Source: an uncultured Pelagibacteraceae bacterium (GTDB lineage Bacteria > Pseudomonadota > Alphaproteobacteria > Pelagibacterales > AG-422-B15). From it: DNA of 64,000 bases. Each line of letters begins with the position of its first letter. Within the stretch, counting starts at the first letter, position 1. The translations under genes and the position numbers were made by a program. The stretch covers positions 1 to 64,000 of the forward strand of contig CACMWW010000001.1 in NCBI GenBank assembly GCA_902617525.1, given 5' to 3'. A model generated the notes under the pieces. The model did not search any database. It had not been told where the DNA came from and saw nothing but the letters and a program-made list of their open reading frames with translations. This document shows, one piece after another, positions 17,015-26,910 of the stretch.

Positions 17015-19377
17015 CGAAACCACGCTTAAAGACTCAAGTTAATGAGAATTTAAATATCAACATTGATGAAAAATTTGATTATGAAAGAACAATTAACTAT
17101 TTATCTGCCAATGGTTATGCACGCGTAAGTTCAATTCGTGAAAATGGTGAATTCTCTGTAAAAGGAGATGTTATTGATATTTTTCCAACAGACTTCAAGA
17201 ATCCAGTTCGTATTAACATATTTGGTGATGAGATCGAAAAATTTGAGGAATTTAATCCTAAAAATCAAAAATCGATACAAAGTCTGTTCAGACTCATAAT
17301 CAAACCCTTTAATGAGTTCTCTTTCAATCAAAGCAAACGAACAATTAAAGCAGATACTTTTTTAACTGATCTCAGTACTTTTGAACAAGATGATCTAATT
17401 GTTCATGTTGATCATGGAATAGGAAAATTTAATGGATTAAAAAATGTTACTGTCCTAGAAAACGATCATGATTGCATTGAAATAACATATTTCAATAATG
17501 ATAAACTTTATGTACCTGTTGAGAATATTGAACTTTTGTCAAAGTACGGTGGGAATAGTGAATTCGCACAAATTGATAAACTTGGAAGTTCAAATTGGCA
17601 ATTTAGAAAAGCTAGCGCAAAAAATAAAATAAATGAAATTGCCGAAGATTTAATAAAAGTTGCGGCAGAAAGATCTCTAAAAGAAGCGACAAAATATACC
17701 GTTCAAGAACCTTATTATTCAAATTTTATAAATGAATTTGAATTTCAGGATACCGAAGATCAAGCAAATGTAACATCAGAATTACTGTTTGATCTAAATA
17801 GTGGACTTCCAATGGACCGTTTGATATGCGGTGATGTTGGCTTTGGTAAGACAGAAGTTGCATTAAGAGGAGCATTCAATGTAGCCATGAGCGGTGCTCA
17901 AGTTGCATTTATTGTTCCGACAACACTACTATGCAGTCAACACTATGAAAATTTTACAAAAAGATTCAAAAACTTTCCATTGAAAGTAGACCAAATCTCA
18001 AGATTAAACTCAACTTCTGAAAACAATAAAATTATTGAAAGAATTAATAGTGGAGAAAGTGATGTAGTTGTTGGGACACATGCACTTCTTAACAGTAAAA
18101 TTAAATTTAAAAAATTAGGTATGCTGATTATTGATGAAGAGCAGCACTTTGGAGTTTCTCAAAAAGAAAAAATTAAGTCATTGCGGTCAAATGTACATGT
18201 GCTTGCTTTAACAGCTACGCCAATACCACGCACGTTACAAATGTCACTTGTAGGTCTCAGGGATTTGTCAATTATTTCTACAGCACCATTAAATAGGCAA
18301 AATATAAATACTGAAGTTATTGATTTTAATGATGAAAAAATAATCTCTGCAATTGAATATGAATTAAGTCGTAATGGCCAGGTGTATTATGTCTGCCCAA
18401 GAATTAACGAATTAAAAGAAGTTGAGGATTTTTTAAAAAGTAAACTTCCAAATGTAAAGTATCAAATTGCCCACGGTCAAATGCCGTCCAAAAACCTTAA
18501 AAATACGATGATTGATTTTTATAATAATGAATTTCAATTATTACTGTGCACCACAATTGTCGAGTCGGGTCTGGATTTGCAGAAAACTAACACAATGATT
18601 ATTCATAATTCTGATAAATTTGGATTATCTCAACTTTATCAGTTAAGAGGACGAATTGGCAGATCTAATATTGAAGCATTTTGTTTTTATACAGTTAAAG
18701 ACATCAATGGAATAACTGAAAATGCTTACAAAAGACTTATGCTTCTTAAAAAATTTAATTCTAGAGGCTCAAGTTTTAATCTTTCGAGTCATGATTTAGA
18801 TATGAGAGGATCAGGAAACATTATAGGCGATGCTCAATCTGGGCATATTAGAGAAGTTGGTCTCGAACTTTACCATAAATTGCTAAAAGATAAGATATTG
18901 GAATTAAAATCAGATACATCGACAGTTGATAATGAGTGGTCTCCACAAATAAATCTTGGTTTAAGCGTCTTAATACCTGAAAAGTATATGCCAAATTTAA
19001 ACACTAGACTGTTTTATTACCGGCAGCTTGCCTACTTAAGTTCGAGTGAGGAATTAAGAAAAATTAAGGAAGAAATGAGTGAGCGATTTGGCGAAGCTCC
19101 AAAAGAGGTTGAACATTTGTATAACATCACTGAGCTTAGAATTATATGTAAACAGTTGAAAATAGAAAAATTTGATATTGGAAATAAAGGTTTAACTATA
19201 AAATTTAAAAATAATCATTTCGAAAAAACAGACCAACTGGTTGAATTTATGTCTCAATATAAGTATGACTTAAAGTTAAGATCAGACCAAACATTGGTGT
19301 ATAATTACCAAAAAACATCAAATAAAGATCGAATATATAAAGCTTTTTCTTTTGCAAAGGAATTGCAGGCATTATAG
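17011..19377 (+). CDS. mfd: Mfd-type transcription-repair coupling factor, N-terminally reduced (788 aa)
   Basis: RID domain DDLIVHVDHGIGKFNGL, motor ICGDVGFGKTEVALR, DEEQHFGV, TATPIPRTL, QLRGRIGRS; ATGA overlap with sdhE. Confidence 0.9.
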   Translation: MTKPRLKTQVNENLNINIDEKFDYERTINYLSANGYARVSSIRENGEFSVKGDVIDIFPTDFKNPVRINIFGDEIEKFEEFNPKNQKSIQSLFRLIIKPFNEFSFNQSKRTIKADTFLTDLSTFEQDDLIVHVDHGIGKFNGLKNVTVLENDHDCIEITYFNNDKLYVPVENIELLSKYGGNSEFAQIDKLGSSNWQFRKASAKNKINEIAEDLIKVAAERSLKEATKYTVQEPYYSNFINEFEFQDTEDQANVTSELLFDLNSGLPMDRLICGDVGFGKTEVALRGAFNVAMSGAQVAFIVPTTLLCSQHYENFTKRFKNFPLKVDQISRLNSTSENNKIIERINSGESDVVVGTHALLNSKIKFKKLGMLIIDEEQHFGVSQKEKIKSLRSNVHVLALTATPIPRTLQMSLVGLRDLSIISTAPLNRQNINTEVIDFNDEKIISAIEYELSRNGQVYYVCPRINELKEVEDFLKSKLPNVKYQIAHGQMPSKNLKNTMIDFYNNEFQLLLCTTIVESGLDLQKTNTMIIHNSDKFGLSQLYQLRGRIGRSNIEAFCFYTVKDINGITENAYKRLMLLKKFNSRGSSFNLSSHDLDMRGSGNIIGDAQSGHIREVGLELYHKLLKDKILELKSDTSTVDNEWSPQINLGLSVLIPEKYMPNLNTRLFYYRQLAYLSSSEELRKIKEEMSERFGEAPKEVEHLYNITELRIICKQLKIEKFDIGNKGLTIKFKNNHFEKTDQLVEFMSQYKYDLKLRSDQTLVYNYQKTSNKDRIYKAFSFAKELQAL

Positions 19378-19384
19378 TAGAAAC

Positions 19385-20518
19385 ATGGGTGTTTTATCTG
19401 GATATAAGATAATCGAATTATCAGGGATTGGGCCAGGGCCATTGTGTGGAATGTTGTTTGCCGATCTTGGTGCTGAGGTTATTCGTGTTGATAGAAAAAA
19501 TACCGTTATGCCTAATCAACAACCAAAATTTGATATTACAGGAAGAAGTAAGAAATCTATTTGTTTAAATTTAAAGGATCCCGAGTCTAAAGAGGTTTTA
19601 TTTAAATTAATTAAAAATGCAGACGCGCTAATAGAAGGTTATCGACCAGGGGTAACTGAAAAACTAGGGATTGGACCTGAAGAATGTTTAAAACAAAATG
19701 AAAAGTTAGTTTATGGAAGAATCACTGGTTGGGGTCAAAATGGTCCTCTTGCACAGGCAGCTGGTCACGATATTAATTATATCGCATTAGCAGGCGCTCT
19801 ATATTCAATTTGGGGTGAAAATAAACCATCAATACCACTTAATTTAATTGGTGATTATGGAGGAGGCACCATGTTTCTTGCATTCGGTGTATGCGCAGCT
19901 TTACTGTCAGCAAATAGAACGGGTAAAGGACAAGTAGTTGATGCCGCTATGATTGATGGAGTTTCGGTTCTTACATCAATATTTCATAGTTTATCTCAGT
20001 CAGGAGTATGGAATGTAAATAACAGAGGTAATAATTTATTTGATGGCGGCGCGCCCTTTTATCAAGTCTATGAGACAAAAGACAACATGCACGTCTCAAT
20101 AGGTTCTTTAGAGCCTCAATTTTATCAACTCTTAATTGATAAATTAAATCTTGGTGATGAATTTAAAAATCAAATGCAATTAGATCAGTGGGATAATATG
20201 AAAAGTAAATTAGCTGAAATATTTAAAACCAAAACAAGGGATGAATGGGATGAAATCTTTGAAGGGTCTGATGTTTGTTATTCACCAGTTCTCTCTATCG
20301 AAGAGGCAGCTAATCATAAACACATGAAGGCGCGTGATAATTTTGTAAATATTAACGAAGTACGTCAACCATCACCAGCACCACGTTTTAGTGTTACGCC
20401 ATCCGAAAAACCATCTCCTGCACCTGAAGTTGGTCAAGATAACAAAAGCATAATGCTTGATATTGGTTTTTCTGAGGAACAAATCAAAGAATTAGAAAAT
20501 AAAGGAGTTCTATTATAG
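19385..20518 (+). CDS. CaiB/BaiF family CoA transferase, alpha-methylacyl-CoA racemase-like
   Basis: GPGPLCGMLFADLGAEVIRVDR; GRSKKSICLNLKDPE. Confidence 0.9.
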   Translation: MGVLSGYKIIELSGIGPGPLCGMLFADLGAEVIRVDRKNTVMPNQQPKFDITGRSKKSICLNLKDPESKEVLFKLIKNADALIEGYRPGVTEKLGIGPEECLKQNEKLVYGRITGWGQNGPLAQAAGHDINYIALAGALYSIWGENKPSIPLNLIGDYGGGTMFLAFGVCAALLSANRTGKGQVVDAAMIDGVSVLTSIFHSLSQSGVWNVNNRGNNLFDGGAPFYQVYETKDNMHVSIGSLEPQFYQLLIDKLNLGDEFKNQMQLDQWDNMKSKLAEIFKTKTRDEWDEIFEGSDVCYSPVLSIEEAANHKHMKARDNFVNINEVRQPSPAPRFSVTPSEKPSPAPEVGQDNKSIMLDIGFSEEQIKELENKGVLL

Positions 20519-21003
20519 TGCCTAGTTTCGATGTTGTTAGTAGAGTTGAAATGCAGGAGGTTGATAATGCTATATCTAATTCAATGAAGGAAATTGGACA
20601 GAGATATGACTTTAAAGGTTCTGCTTCAAAGCTAGAGAGAACTGAGGGAGGGATTATTTTATTATCTGAAGATGAAATGAAGGCTAAACAGGTATTAGAT
20701 ATTCTAATTTCAAATTTAATAAAACGTAACGTTGACCCAAAGGTAATAAAACTAAAATCATCTGAAAGTGCATCTGGCAATACAATCAGACAAAATTACG
20801 ATTTATTAGAGGGTATTGATCAAGAGGTAGGTAAAAAAATTACAAAATTAATCAAAGAGTCAAAATTGAAAGTGCAAGCAAAAATTCAAGGAAATGAGCT
20901 GAGAATAAGTGGCGCAAAAAAAGACAATTTACAAGAAGCCATATCGAAAATTAAAGAGCTAAAATTAGAATTACCTCTTCAATATATTAATTTTAGAGAC
21001 TGA
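20518..21003 (+). CDS. YajQ family (DUF520) nucleotide-binding protein
   Basis: MPSFDVVSRVEMQEVDNAI...RYDFKGS; GTG start overlapping TAG (TAGTG). Confidence 0.92.
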   Translation: MPSFDVVSRVEMQEVDNAISNSMKEIGQRYDFKGSASKLERTEGGIILLSEDEMKAKQVLDILISNLIKRNVDPKVIKLKSSESASGNTIRQNYDLLEGIDQEVGKKITKLIKESKLKVQAKIQGNELRISGAKKDNLQEAISKIKELKLELPLQYINFRD

Positions 21004-21004
21004 G

Positions 21005-21952
21005 TTATCTTAACGGTTGGTCTGTTGTTATTTCTTGTTCTTTAATTTTCTCTCTGTACAGAATAAAAATTCCTGCTGAAACAATAATTAATATTCCTAT
21101 TATTGTTCTCAATGAAACAGTTTCACTCCAAATAAACCATCCCAATAGTACGGCCCAAATTAAAAATACATACTCAAACGGTGCAACAATATAAGGTTTA
21201 CCGTATCGATATGCGTTGAAAATAAATACAAAACCAAAAATTACACAAACACCAACTAAAAATAACATCAAGAGAGTTGTTGTGTCATTGAATGACCAGT
21301 ATCTAAATAAAAATTCTAAAATTTCATTTCCAGAATTATCCATATCTAAATAGAAACCAGAATAGGTAATTATGGGACATAAAATTATAGTAGCGATGTA
21401 AACATGAAGTGTTTGAGTGTAAACATTATCCTCATTTGAGGTATATTTTATTATAATCATACTTCCTGAATATCCTGCAGCACATAGTATTGGAAATATC
21501 ATAAATATATTAATGGTCTCGAAATCTGGTGAAACAATGAGCATTACACCTGCAAAACCATAAACAATTGTTAGCCATCTAATGATACCAACTTTTTCTT
21601 TCAGAAAAATAGATGAAAATATAGTTATAAAAAATGGTGCTGTAAAAAAAAGAGCGGTTGTAACTGCAAAAGACAAGTAAGCAAGACCAATATAATAAAA
21701 TACGAACGCAAATATAAACATTATTGTTCTAAAGATTGTTAATTTTGGATAATGAGTTGTCCAAATTAGTTTTTGGCCTGTAAAATAAAAAAATAGTACA
21801 AGAAGAACAATAGCAATTACGCTTCTTGCAAACATGACCTGAAGTATTGATATGTCAACGGCTAATAACCTTACTGCAGTATCTTGAAATGCAAAAGCAG
21901 TCATGCCCATTAAAATATATGCTATTGCTAGAAAATTGTTCTCTTTTGCCAT
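21005..21952 (-). CDS. EamA/DMT superfamily transporter
   Basis: Ten-TM EamA pattern, FARSVIAIVLLV, FEYVFLIWAVLLGWFIW. Confidence 0.85.
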   Translation of the reverse strand: MAKENNFLAIAYILMGMTAFAFQDTAVRLLAVDISILQVMFARSVIAIVLLVLFFYFTGQKLIWTTHYPKLTIFRTIMFIFAFVFYYIGLAYLSFAVTTALFFTAPFFITIFSSIFLKEKVGIIRWLTIVYGFAGVMLIVSPDFETINIFMIFPILCAAGYSGSMIIIKYTSNEDNVYTQTLHVYIATIILCPIITYSGFYLDMDNSGNEILEFLFRYWSFNDTTTLLMLFLVGVCVIFGFVFIFNAYRYGKPYIVAPFEYVFLIWAVLLGWFIWSETVSLRTIIGILIIVSAGIFILYREKIKEQEITTDQPLR

Positions 21953-21956
21953 TAAT

Positions 21957-21998
21957 AAAATATTAATACATAAGTTTTAGTAATAAAATATATTAATT
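21957..21998. repeat. 42-bp repeat, copy 1 (upstream of GMC gene, against DMT gene start)
   Basis: aaaatattaatacataagttttagtaataaaatatattaatt; 39/42 identical to 23755-23796. Confidence 0.85.
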
Positions 21999-22070
21999 GT
22001 TCTATAAGATTTGATATTAAATAATCTGCTAGTCAAAAAATATTGAGCAGTATAAAAAAAGTAATTTATT

Positions 22071-23741
22071 ATGGTAAAAATTGATACTGAATACGACTAT
22101 ATAATTGTTGGCGCTGGGTCTGCTGGATGTGTATTAGCGAATAGATTGACCTCAAATTCAAAGAATACTGTCCTTCTTCTTGAAGCGGGTGGGGAAGACA
22201 AATCCTTAACATTAAAGATGCCTGCTGCTGTTTTATCGAATCTTAAAAGTACTAAACACAATTGGGCATTTAAAGGTGAGCCAGAACCCGAACTAAATGG
22301 TCGTCAACTTCAACATGACCGCGGTAAAACCCTTGGTGGCTCATCATCAATAAATGGAATGGTCTATATAAGAGGAAACACACTTGATTATGAGGGTTGG
22401 AGACAAATGGGATGCGATGGATGGGGATACGCAGATGTCTTGCCATATTTTAAGAAAATGGAATGTTATAGTGGAGGAGGGGATGATTTTCGAGGTGAGT
22501 CAGGTCCATTAAAGGTACATAGAAGCATTCCCAAAGACCCACTTTCTCTGGCTTTTATTAATGCAGGAAAAGAAGCAGGATATAAAGAAACTGATGATAT
22601 AAGCGGATTTTGCCAAGAAGGTTTTGGTATATTTGATCGGACAGTATTCAACGGTGAACGATGGAGTGCATCAAAGGGTTACCTTGATCCGATACGTAAT
22701 AGAAAAAATTTAACAATTTTAACAAATGCGCTTGTTTGCAATTTAAATTTTGAAGATAACACAGCAGAAGGCATATGTTTTAAAAATAAAAATAATGAAA
22801 TAGTAAATGTAAAGGCTAAAAAAGAAGTAATTCTGAGTGCTGGTGCAGTTGGATCACCACACATACTTATGCTCTCAGGAATTGGGCCAAAAGAGCATTT
22901 AGACTCAATAGGAGTTAATACATTAGCTGATTTACAAGGTGTTGGACAAAATCTTCAAGATCATCCTGATTTTATTATGAAATATAAATGCTTAAAACCT
23001 GTTTCACTTTGGCCAAAAACAAAGAGATTTAGTAGTATAGGATCTGGCATCCAATGGCTATTAACTAAAGAGGGTATGTGTGCATCCAATCATTTTGATA
23101 CTGTTGCATGTGTAAGATCAGCACCTGGTGTTGAGTACCCTGACTTACAATTATGTATTTCACCAATTGCCATGAAAGACAATAGTTGGGAACTGCTTCA
23201 AGAACATGCATTTCAAGTTCACGTCGGTTTGATGCGAACTCACAGTCGTGGTAAGATCGAATTACGATCAAAAAATCCTGCTGATCCGCCTCGCATTCTT
23301 GTTAATTATCTCAAAGACAAACGTGATAGAGAATTGTTACGTAAGGGCATTCATTTGGCGCGCGAACTACTTAATCAACCTGCTTTTTCAAACATAAAGG
23401 GTGATGAAATCTTTCCTGGTGAAAACTACAAATCAGATGACGAACTTGATGCAAAATTAAATTCCAACATTACGAGTCAATGGCACTTGTGCTGTACGGC
23501 TCGCATGGGGCTAAAAACAGATAAACATGCAGTTGTTGATAATCAAGGCAGAGTTCATGGCTTCAATAATTTGCGAGTCGTTGATGCTTCGATTATGCCT
23601 TTTGCTACAAATGGAAATACAAATGCACCAACAATTATGATTGCTGAAAAAATAAGTGACAACATATTGGGTGATAACCCTCTGCCTCGAATTGAATTAA
23701 AAACCTGGCAAAGTCCTAACTATCAGATCTATCAAAGGTAA
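22071..23741 (+). CDS. GMC family oxidoreductase (choline dehydrogenase-like)
   Basis: DYIIVGAGSAGCVLANRL, GKTLGGSSSINGMVYIRG, C-terminal NGNTNAPTIMIAEK. Confidence 0.92.
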   Translation: MVKIDTEYDYIIVGAGSAGCVLANRLTSNSKNTVLLLEAGGEDKSLTLKMPAAVLSNLKSTKHNWAFKGEPEPELNGRQLQHDRGKTLGGSSSINGMVYIRGNTLDYEGWRQMGCDGWGYADVLPYFKKMECYSGGGDDFRGESGPLKVHRSIPKDPLSLAFINAGKEAGYKETDDISGFCQEGFGIFDRTVFNGERWSASKGYLDPIRNRKNLTILTNALVCNLNFEDNTAEGICFKNKNNEIVNVKAKKEVILSAGAVGSPHILMLSGIGPKEHLDSIGVNTLADLQGVGQNLQDHPDFIMKYKCLKPVSLWPKTKRFSSIGSGIQWLLTKEGMCASNHFDTVACVRSAPGVEYPDLQLCISPIAMKDNSWELLQEHAFQVHVGLMRTHSRGKIELRSKNPADPPRILVNYLKDKRDRELLRKGIHLARELLNQPAFSNIKGDEIFPGENYKSDDELDAKLNSNITSQWHLCCTARMGLKTDKHAVVDNQGRVHGFNNLRVVDASIMPFATNGNTNAPTIMIAEKISDNILGDNPLPRIELKTWQSPNYQIYQR

Positions 23742-23754
23742 GTATTTAGATCGT

Positions 23755-23796
23755 AAAATATTAATACATAAGTATTAGTATTAAAATATACTAATT
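23755..23796. repeat. 42-bp repeat, copy 2 (downstream of GMC gene, upstream of 23859)
   Basis: aaaatattaatacataagtattagtattaaaatatactaatt. Confidence 0.85.
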
Positions 23797-23858
23797 ACTA
23801 ACTCAAATTTCATACTTAACATAAATTCAATCAATAATTTTTTTACAAAGGAGACATC

Positions 23859-24167
23859 ATGTTACACATAAGCAAATGGGAAAGACAAGAAAATGCAAGC
23901 AGAGATAAACTGGGAACAGCTGCATTGAATTTGTGTAAGGTTGCAAAAAGTACTGATGGAGTTCATTCAGCAAAATTCTATTGGCCAAATCCAAATATGG
24001 TTGCATTTGTAGTAGAAGCTGAAACAGGTTCTTGGGGAATTGGAGCTGAGCCTACGGGAGAGGCAATGAAGGCATTTTTTGATTTAGGTGATGCCGCATC
24101 TTGCGTGATGGATGAAACATGGGTTGATGCTAGTCTTGGTCAAAAAAGGTCTGATAGAGCAGGTTAA
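23859..24167 (+). CDS. hypothetical small protein (possibly dimeric alpha-beta barrel-like)
   Basis: Clear SD AAAGGAG before ATG; no family recognised. Confidence 0.65.
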   Translation: MLHISKWERQENASRDKLGTAALNLCKVAKSTDGVHSAKFYWPNPNMVAFVVEAETGSWGIGAEPTGEAMKAFFDLGDAASCVMDETWVDASLGQKRSDRAG

Positions 24168-24176
24168 TAAAAATTC

Positions 24177-24269
<93 letters not shown>

Positions 24270-24312
24270 CTTGAAGAGATCAATTTATTGAATTTATTAT
24301 TTAAAACAATAA

Positions 24313-24717
24313 TTAATTTAGAAATCCAACCTTGCTGATTGTATATACAGTCAGTAGTGAAATTGCAGTGCAGAGTGCCATACCCCATGCGATATCTGAA
24401 ATAACAATAGTCCAGTTAAATACATTAAACACCGCTTTAACAGTTAGTGCGTATGTTGCATAAGTAGCAAGACCATACATAGCAGCTGGCACTATTACAC
24501 TTGTTAATGAAGCATTCTTAAATGGAGCCACTACAAAATAAACAAGTCCGAGTACAAATATTAGATAAAAAATTACAGCAGAGGTTATATCGAGATTAAT
24601 TTTTAAATTATCTGGTAGATTTTTATTATAAATACGTACAACAAATGTTTGAATACCGATTGTATCGATTATCAAAAAGTAAAATAGGGTAGTCAAATAG
24701 AGTTTTATCATAGACAA
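24313..24717 (-). CDS. DUF2177-like membrane protein
   Basis: AAMYGLATYATYALT, SDIAWGMALC. Confidence 0.75.
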   Translation of the reverse strand: MSMIKLYLTTLFYFLIIDTIGIQTFVVRIYNKNLPDNLKINLDITSAVIFYLIFVLGLVYFVVAPFKNASLTSVIVPAAMYGLATYATYALTVKAVFNVFNWTIVISDIAWGMALCTAISLLTVYTISKVGFLN

Positions 24718-24725
24718 TTAAATTA

Positions 24726-25181
24726 ATGAATAAACAAGCTTTGATCAATGCATTATTTAGTTCTTTAGGAGCTTTTGTATGCATTGGATTCCTAGCCTAT
24801 TTAAATTCTTCAATTGAAGGTGCGATATGGCTTATACCGCCCTTTGGCGCATCAATGGTTTTAGTCATGGCTGTTTATGACAGTCCTCTAGCGAAACCTA
24901 AAAATTTAATACTTGGCCATATACTATCAGCACTATCTGGGGTAATTATTTTTCATCTTCTCGGTAATACGTTTATCTCATTAGGCTTTGGAGTCGCTTT
25001 AGCTGTTTTTGTGATGATGATCACTAATACCGTGCATCCGCCTGCTGGAGCAAATCCAATAATTGTTATATTAACTGGTCAGACTTTAAGCTTTGTTTTC
25101 TTACCTGTTGCAGTTGGGGCTTTTATAATTGTGGCTTTTGCTTACTTGTATAACAAGCTTCTCAAAAGAAATTATATTTAA
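24726..25181 (+). CDS. HPP family membrane protein
   Basis: IPPFGASMVLVMAVYDSPLAKPKNLILGH, TNTVHPPAGANP. Confidence 0.9.
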   Translation: MNKQALINALFSSLGAFVCIGFLAYLNSSIEGAIWLIPPFGASMVLVMAVYDSPLAKPKNLILGHILSALSGVIIFHLLGNTFISLGFGVALAVFVMMITNTVHPPAGANPIIVILTGQTLSFVFLPVAVGAFIIVAFAYLYNKLLKRNYI

Positions 25182-25462
25182 GAAATTTTATTAAGCTTTT
25201 CTACTTCAGAGCAATACTGATCAATAAAAGCTGTTCTCATTGGGTTTGGAGGCAAGCGATCGAATCTAAAAGATTCAATGTTCTTTAGTTGATTTGTAGA
25301 GATTTTTGTTTTTGAAGCGATGGTTTTTAAATCTATTGAGATAGATTTTCGAAGTTTTGAAATTTCCTTGATTTTATTTACTAACTCTTCATCCATATCG
25401 GTTTTGCTGTTATCAAGTTTTTTATATGGCATGACAAACATTCCAGTTTCATTCTGTACCAT
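25178..25462 (-). CDS. short RodZ-type HTH domain protein without TM segment
   Basis: LRKSISIDLKTIASKTKISTNQLKNIESFRFDRLPPNPMRTAFIDQYCSEV. Confidence 0.65.
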   Translation of the reverse strand: MVQNETGMFVMPYKKLDNSKTDMDEELVNKIKEISKLRKSISIDLKTIASKTKISTNQLKNIESFRFDRLPPNPMRTAFIDQYCSEVEKLNKIS

Positions 25463-25489
25463 ATTAGTGATTTCTCCAAGTGTTTAATT

Positions 25490-25516
25490 TGTAGGTGCAG
25501 AAAAACCGCACCTACA
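25490..25516. promoter_or_regulatory. inverted repeat upstream of the HTH gene
   Basis: TGTAGGTGC-agaaaaacc-GCACCTACA, perfect 9-bp arms. Confidence 0.6.
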
Positions 25517-25595
25517 TTGGGCTTTATATTAATTATCTAATAATATGGTTTAAAATTAAAGTTTATAAATACCCATTTTGGGTTATATTAATAAT

Positions 25596-26786
25596 CTAAA
25601 TTTTACTCGGACCATCAAATAAAACGTCAGCATTTTTTAATCTATCAATTAATGTTAAACCTAGGCCAGTTGAAGTGGTTAAGACGCCTCCAGCATTGGT
25701 ATTTGGAAGATTTTCAGTATTTAATGCAAGACATAGAGCGGACTCGCATATTAATTTAGCTGTAGATTTATAACCAGGATCACCTTTGCAAAACATCCTC
25801 AATTTATATTTTTCGTTATTTTTATTTTTTCCGATAAAAATACTCTCAAACCAACCATTTTCTCTTGTTTTTTTATCAGGTCCATTACCAGCTTTAGTAA
25901 ATAATTTTCTAAAGAGGCCACTTATTGGGCTTATTAACATCAGCCCAAAAACAGCAAGTCCAGCTGTTACAAGAAATGCTGAGCTATATTTTTTTAACAT
26001 CATATATTCTTGATATTTAAATTCACTTCCATAGCTTGCCTGATTTTTGTCGTGAATTTCAGAGCTTCTTCTGACAACCCTAGTGTTTGCAATTGCCATA
26101 ACAAAGGGTGCAGACCATGATTCAATATCATCGATGTATTTTATTTTGAAATTATCCTTATTTTCAGAAATATTTTGAGTTTTTATATATTCCTTTGAAT
26201 TGAGTAAAAATGGGTGCCCCATTGAATATTTGCTTTTGTAGTTACGCATGGAAAACGCACTTTCAATTGTGCCTCCACTTACACCTCCATTACCTCGATG
26301 ATAACCATCAATTCTCTGTAGCTCTTGATTGAGACTTCTTTGCAAGTAAAAGCACCCCATATCTGATGGAATAGAATCGTAACCACATGATGGAATGATT
26401 TTTATTTGCTTTTTTTCTGCTGCTTCATGATGTTTATCAATAAGGTCACGCACCCAAATATTTTCCCCAGTAATGTCTAAATAATGAGTTCCAGCTTCAA
26501 CACATTGTGTAACTAAATTATCGCTATACCTGTTAAATGGGCCAGCTAACGATGCAATAACACGCGTTTTGGAAGCAATTTTTAGTAAATTTTCACTATC
26601 TCCACTGTCTGCAATAAAATAATCAGGTTTACATTTACTATTATTGGATATGTTGACTAATTTATCCTCATTACGTCCCGCTATAGCCCAATTTAGGTCC
26701 CTATAGTTTTCATCTAAGTACTCAACAGCTAATCTTCCGGTAAAACCAGATGCCCCATAGATTATTAAATCGTATTCTCTATTCAT
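25596..26786 (-). CDS. saccharopine dehydrogenase-like / trans-acting enoyl reductase family protein
   Basis: DLIIYGASGFTGRLAVEYL, SCGYDSIPSDMGCF, GGTIESAFSM. Confidence 0.85.
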   Translation of the reverse strand: MNREYDLIIYGASGFTGRLAVEYLDENYRDLNWAIAGRNEDKLVNISNNSKCKPDYFIADSGDSENLLKIASKTRVIASLAGPFNRYSDNLVTQCVEAGTHYLDITGENIWVRDLIDKHHEAAEKKQIKIIPSCGYDSIPSDMGCFYLQRSLNQELQRIDGYHRGNGGVSGGTIESAFSMRNYKSKYSMGHPFLLNSKEYIKTQNISENKDNFKIKYIDDIESWSAPFVMAIANTRVVRRSSEIHDKNQASYGSEFKYQEYMMLKKYSSAFLVTAGLAVFGLMLISPISGLFRKLFTKAGNGPDKKTRENGWFESIFIGKNKNNEKYKLRMFCKGDPGYKSTAKLICESALCLALNTENLPNTNAGGVLTTSTGLGLTLIDRLKNADVLFDGPSKI

Positions 26787-26825
26787 ATTTATGTAATATT
26801 TGCAAAATTATGTTAAAATTATCGT

Positions 26826-26909
26826 ATGTTAGACTGGATAATAGGTGGCCTAGTAACGATCTCATTCTTATATCTACTTTATTGGGCATTGACACTGATT
26901 TTTGCATAA
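26826..26909 (+). CDS. possible 27-aa single-TM peptide MLDWIIGGLVTISFLYLLYWALTLIFA
   Basis: ATG ORF in an intergenic gap, KdpF-like character but no kdp genes. Confidence 0.3.
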   Translation: MLDWIIGGLVTISFLYLLYWALTLIFA

Positions 26910-26910
26910 A

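Noticed and set aside
17011-17100. Mfd truncation as a simple frameshift artefact
   Set aside because: The upstream gene is an intact sdhE overlapping by ATGA, leaving no remnant of the missing Mfd domains.
26826-26909. KdpF annotation for the small TM ORF
   Set aside because: Similarity is only of hydrophobic character; no kdpABC genes nearby.
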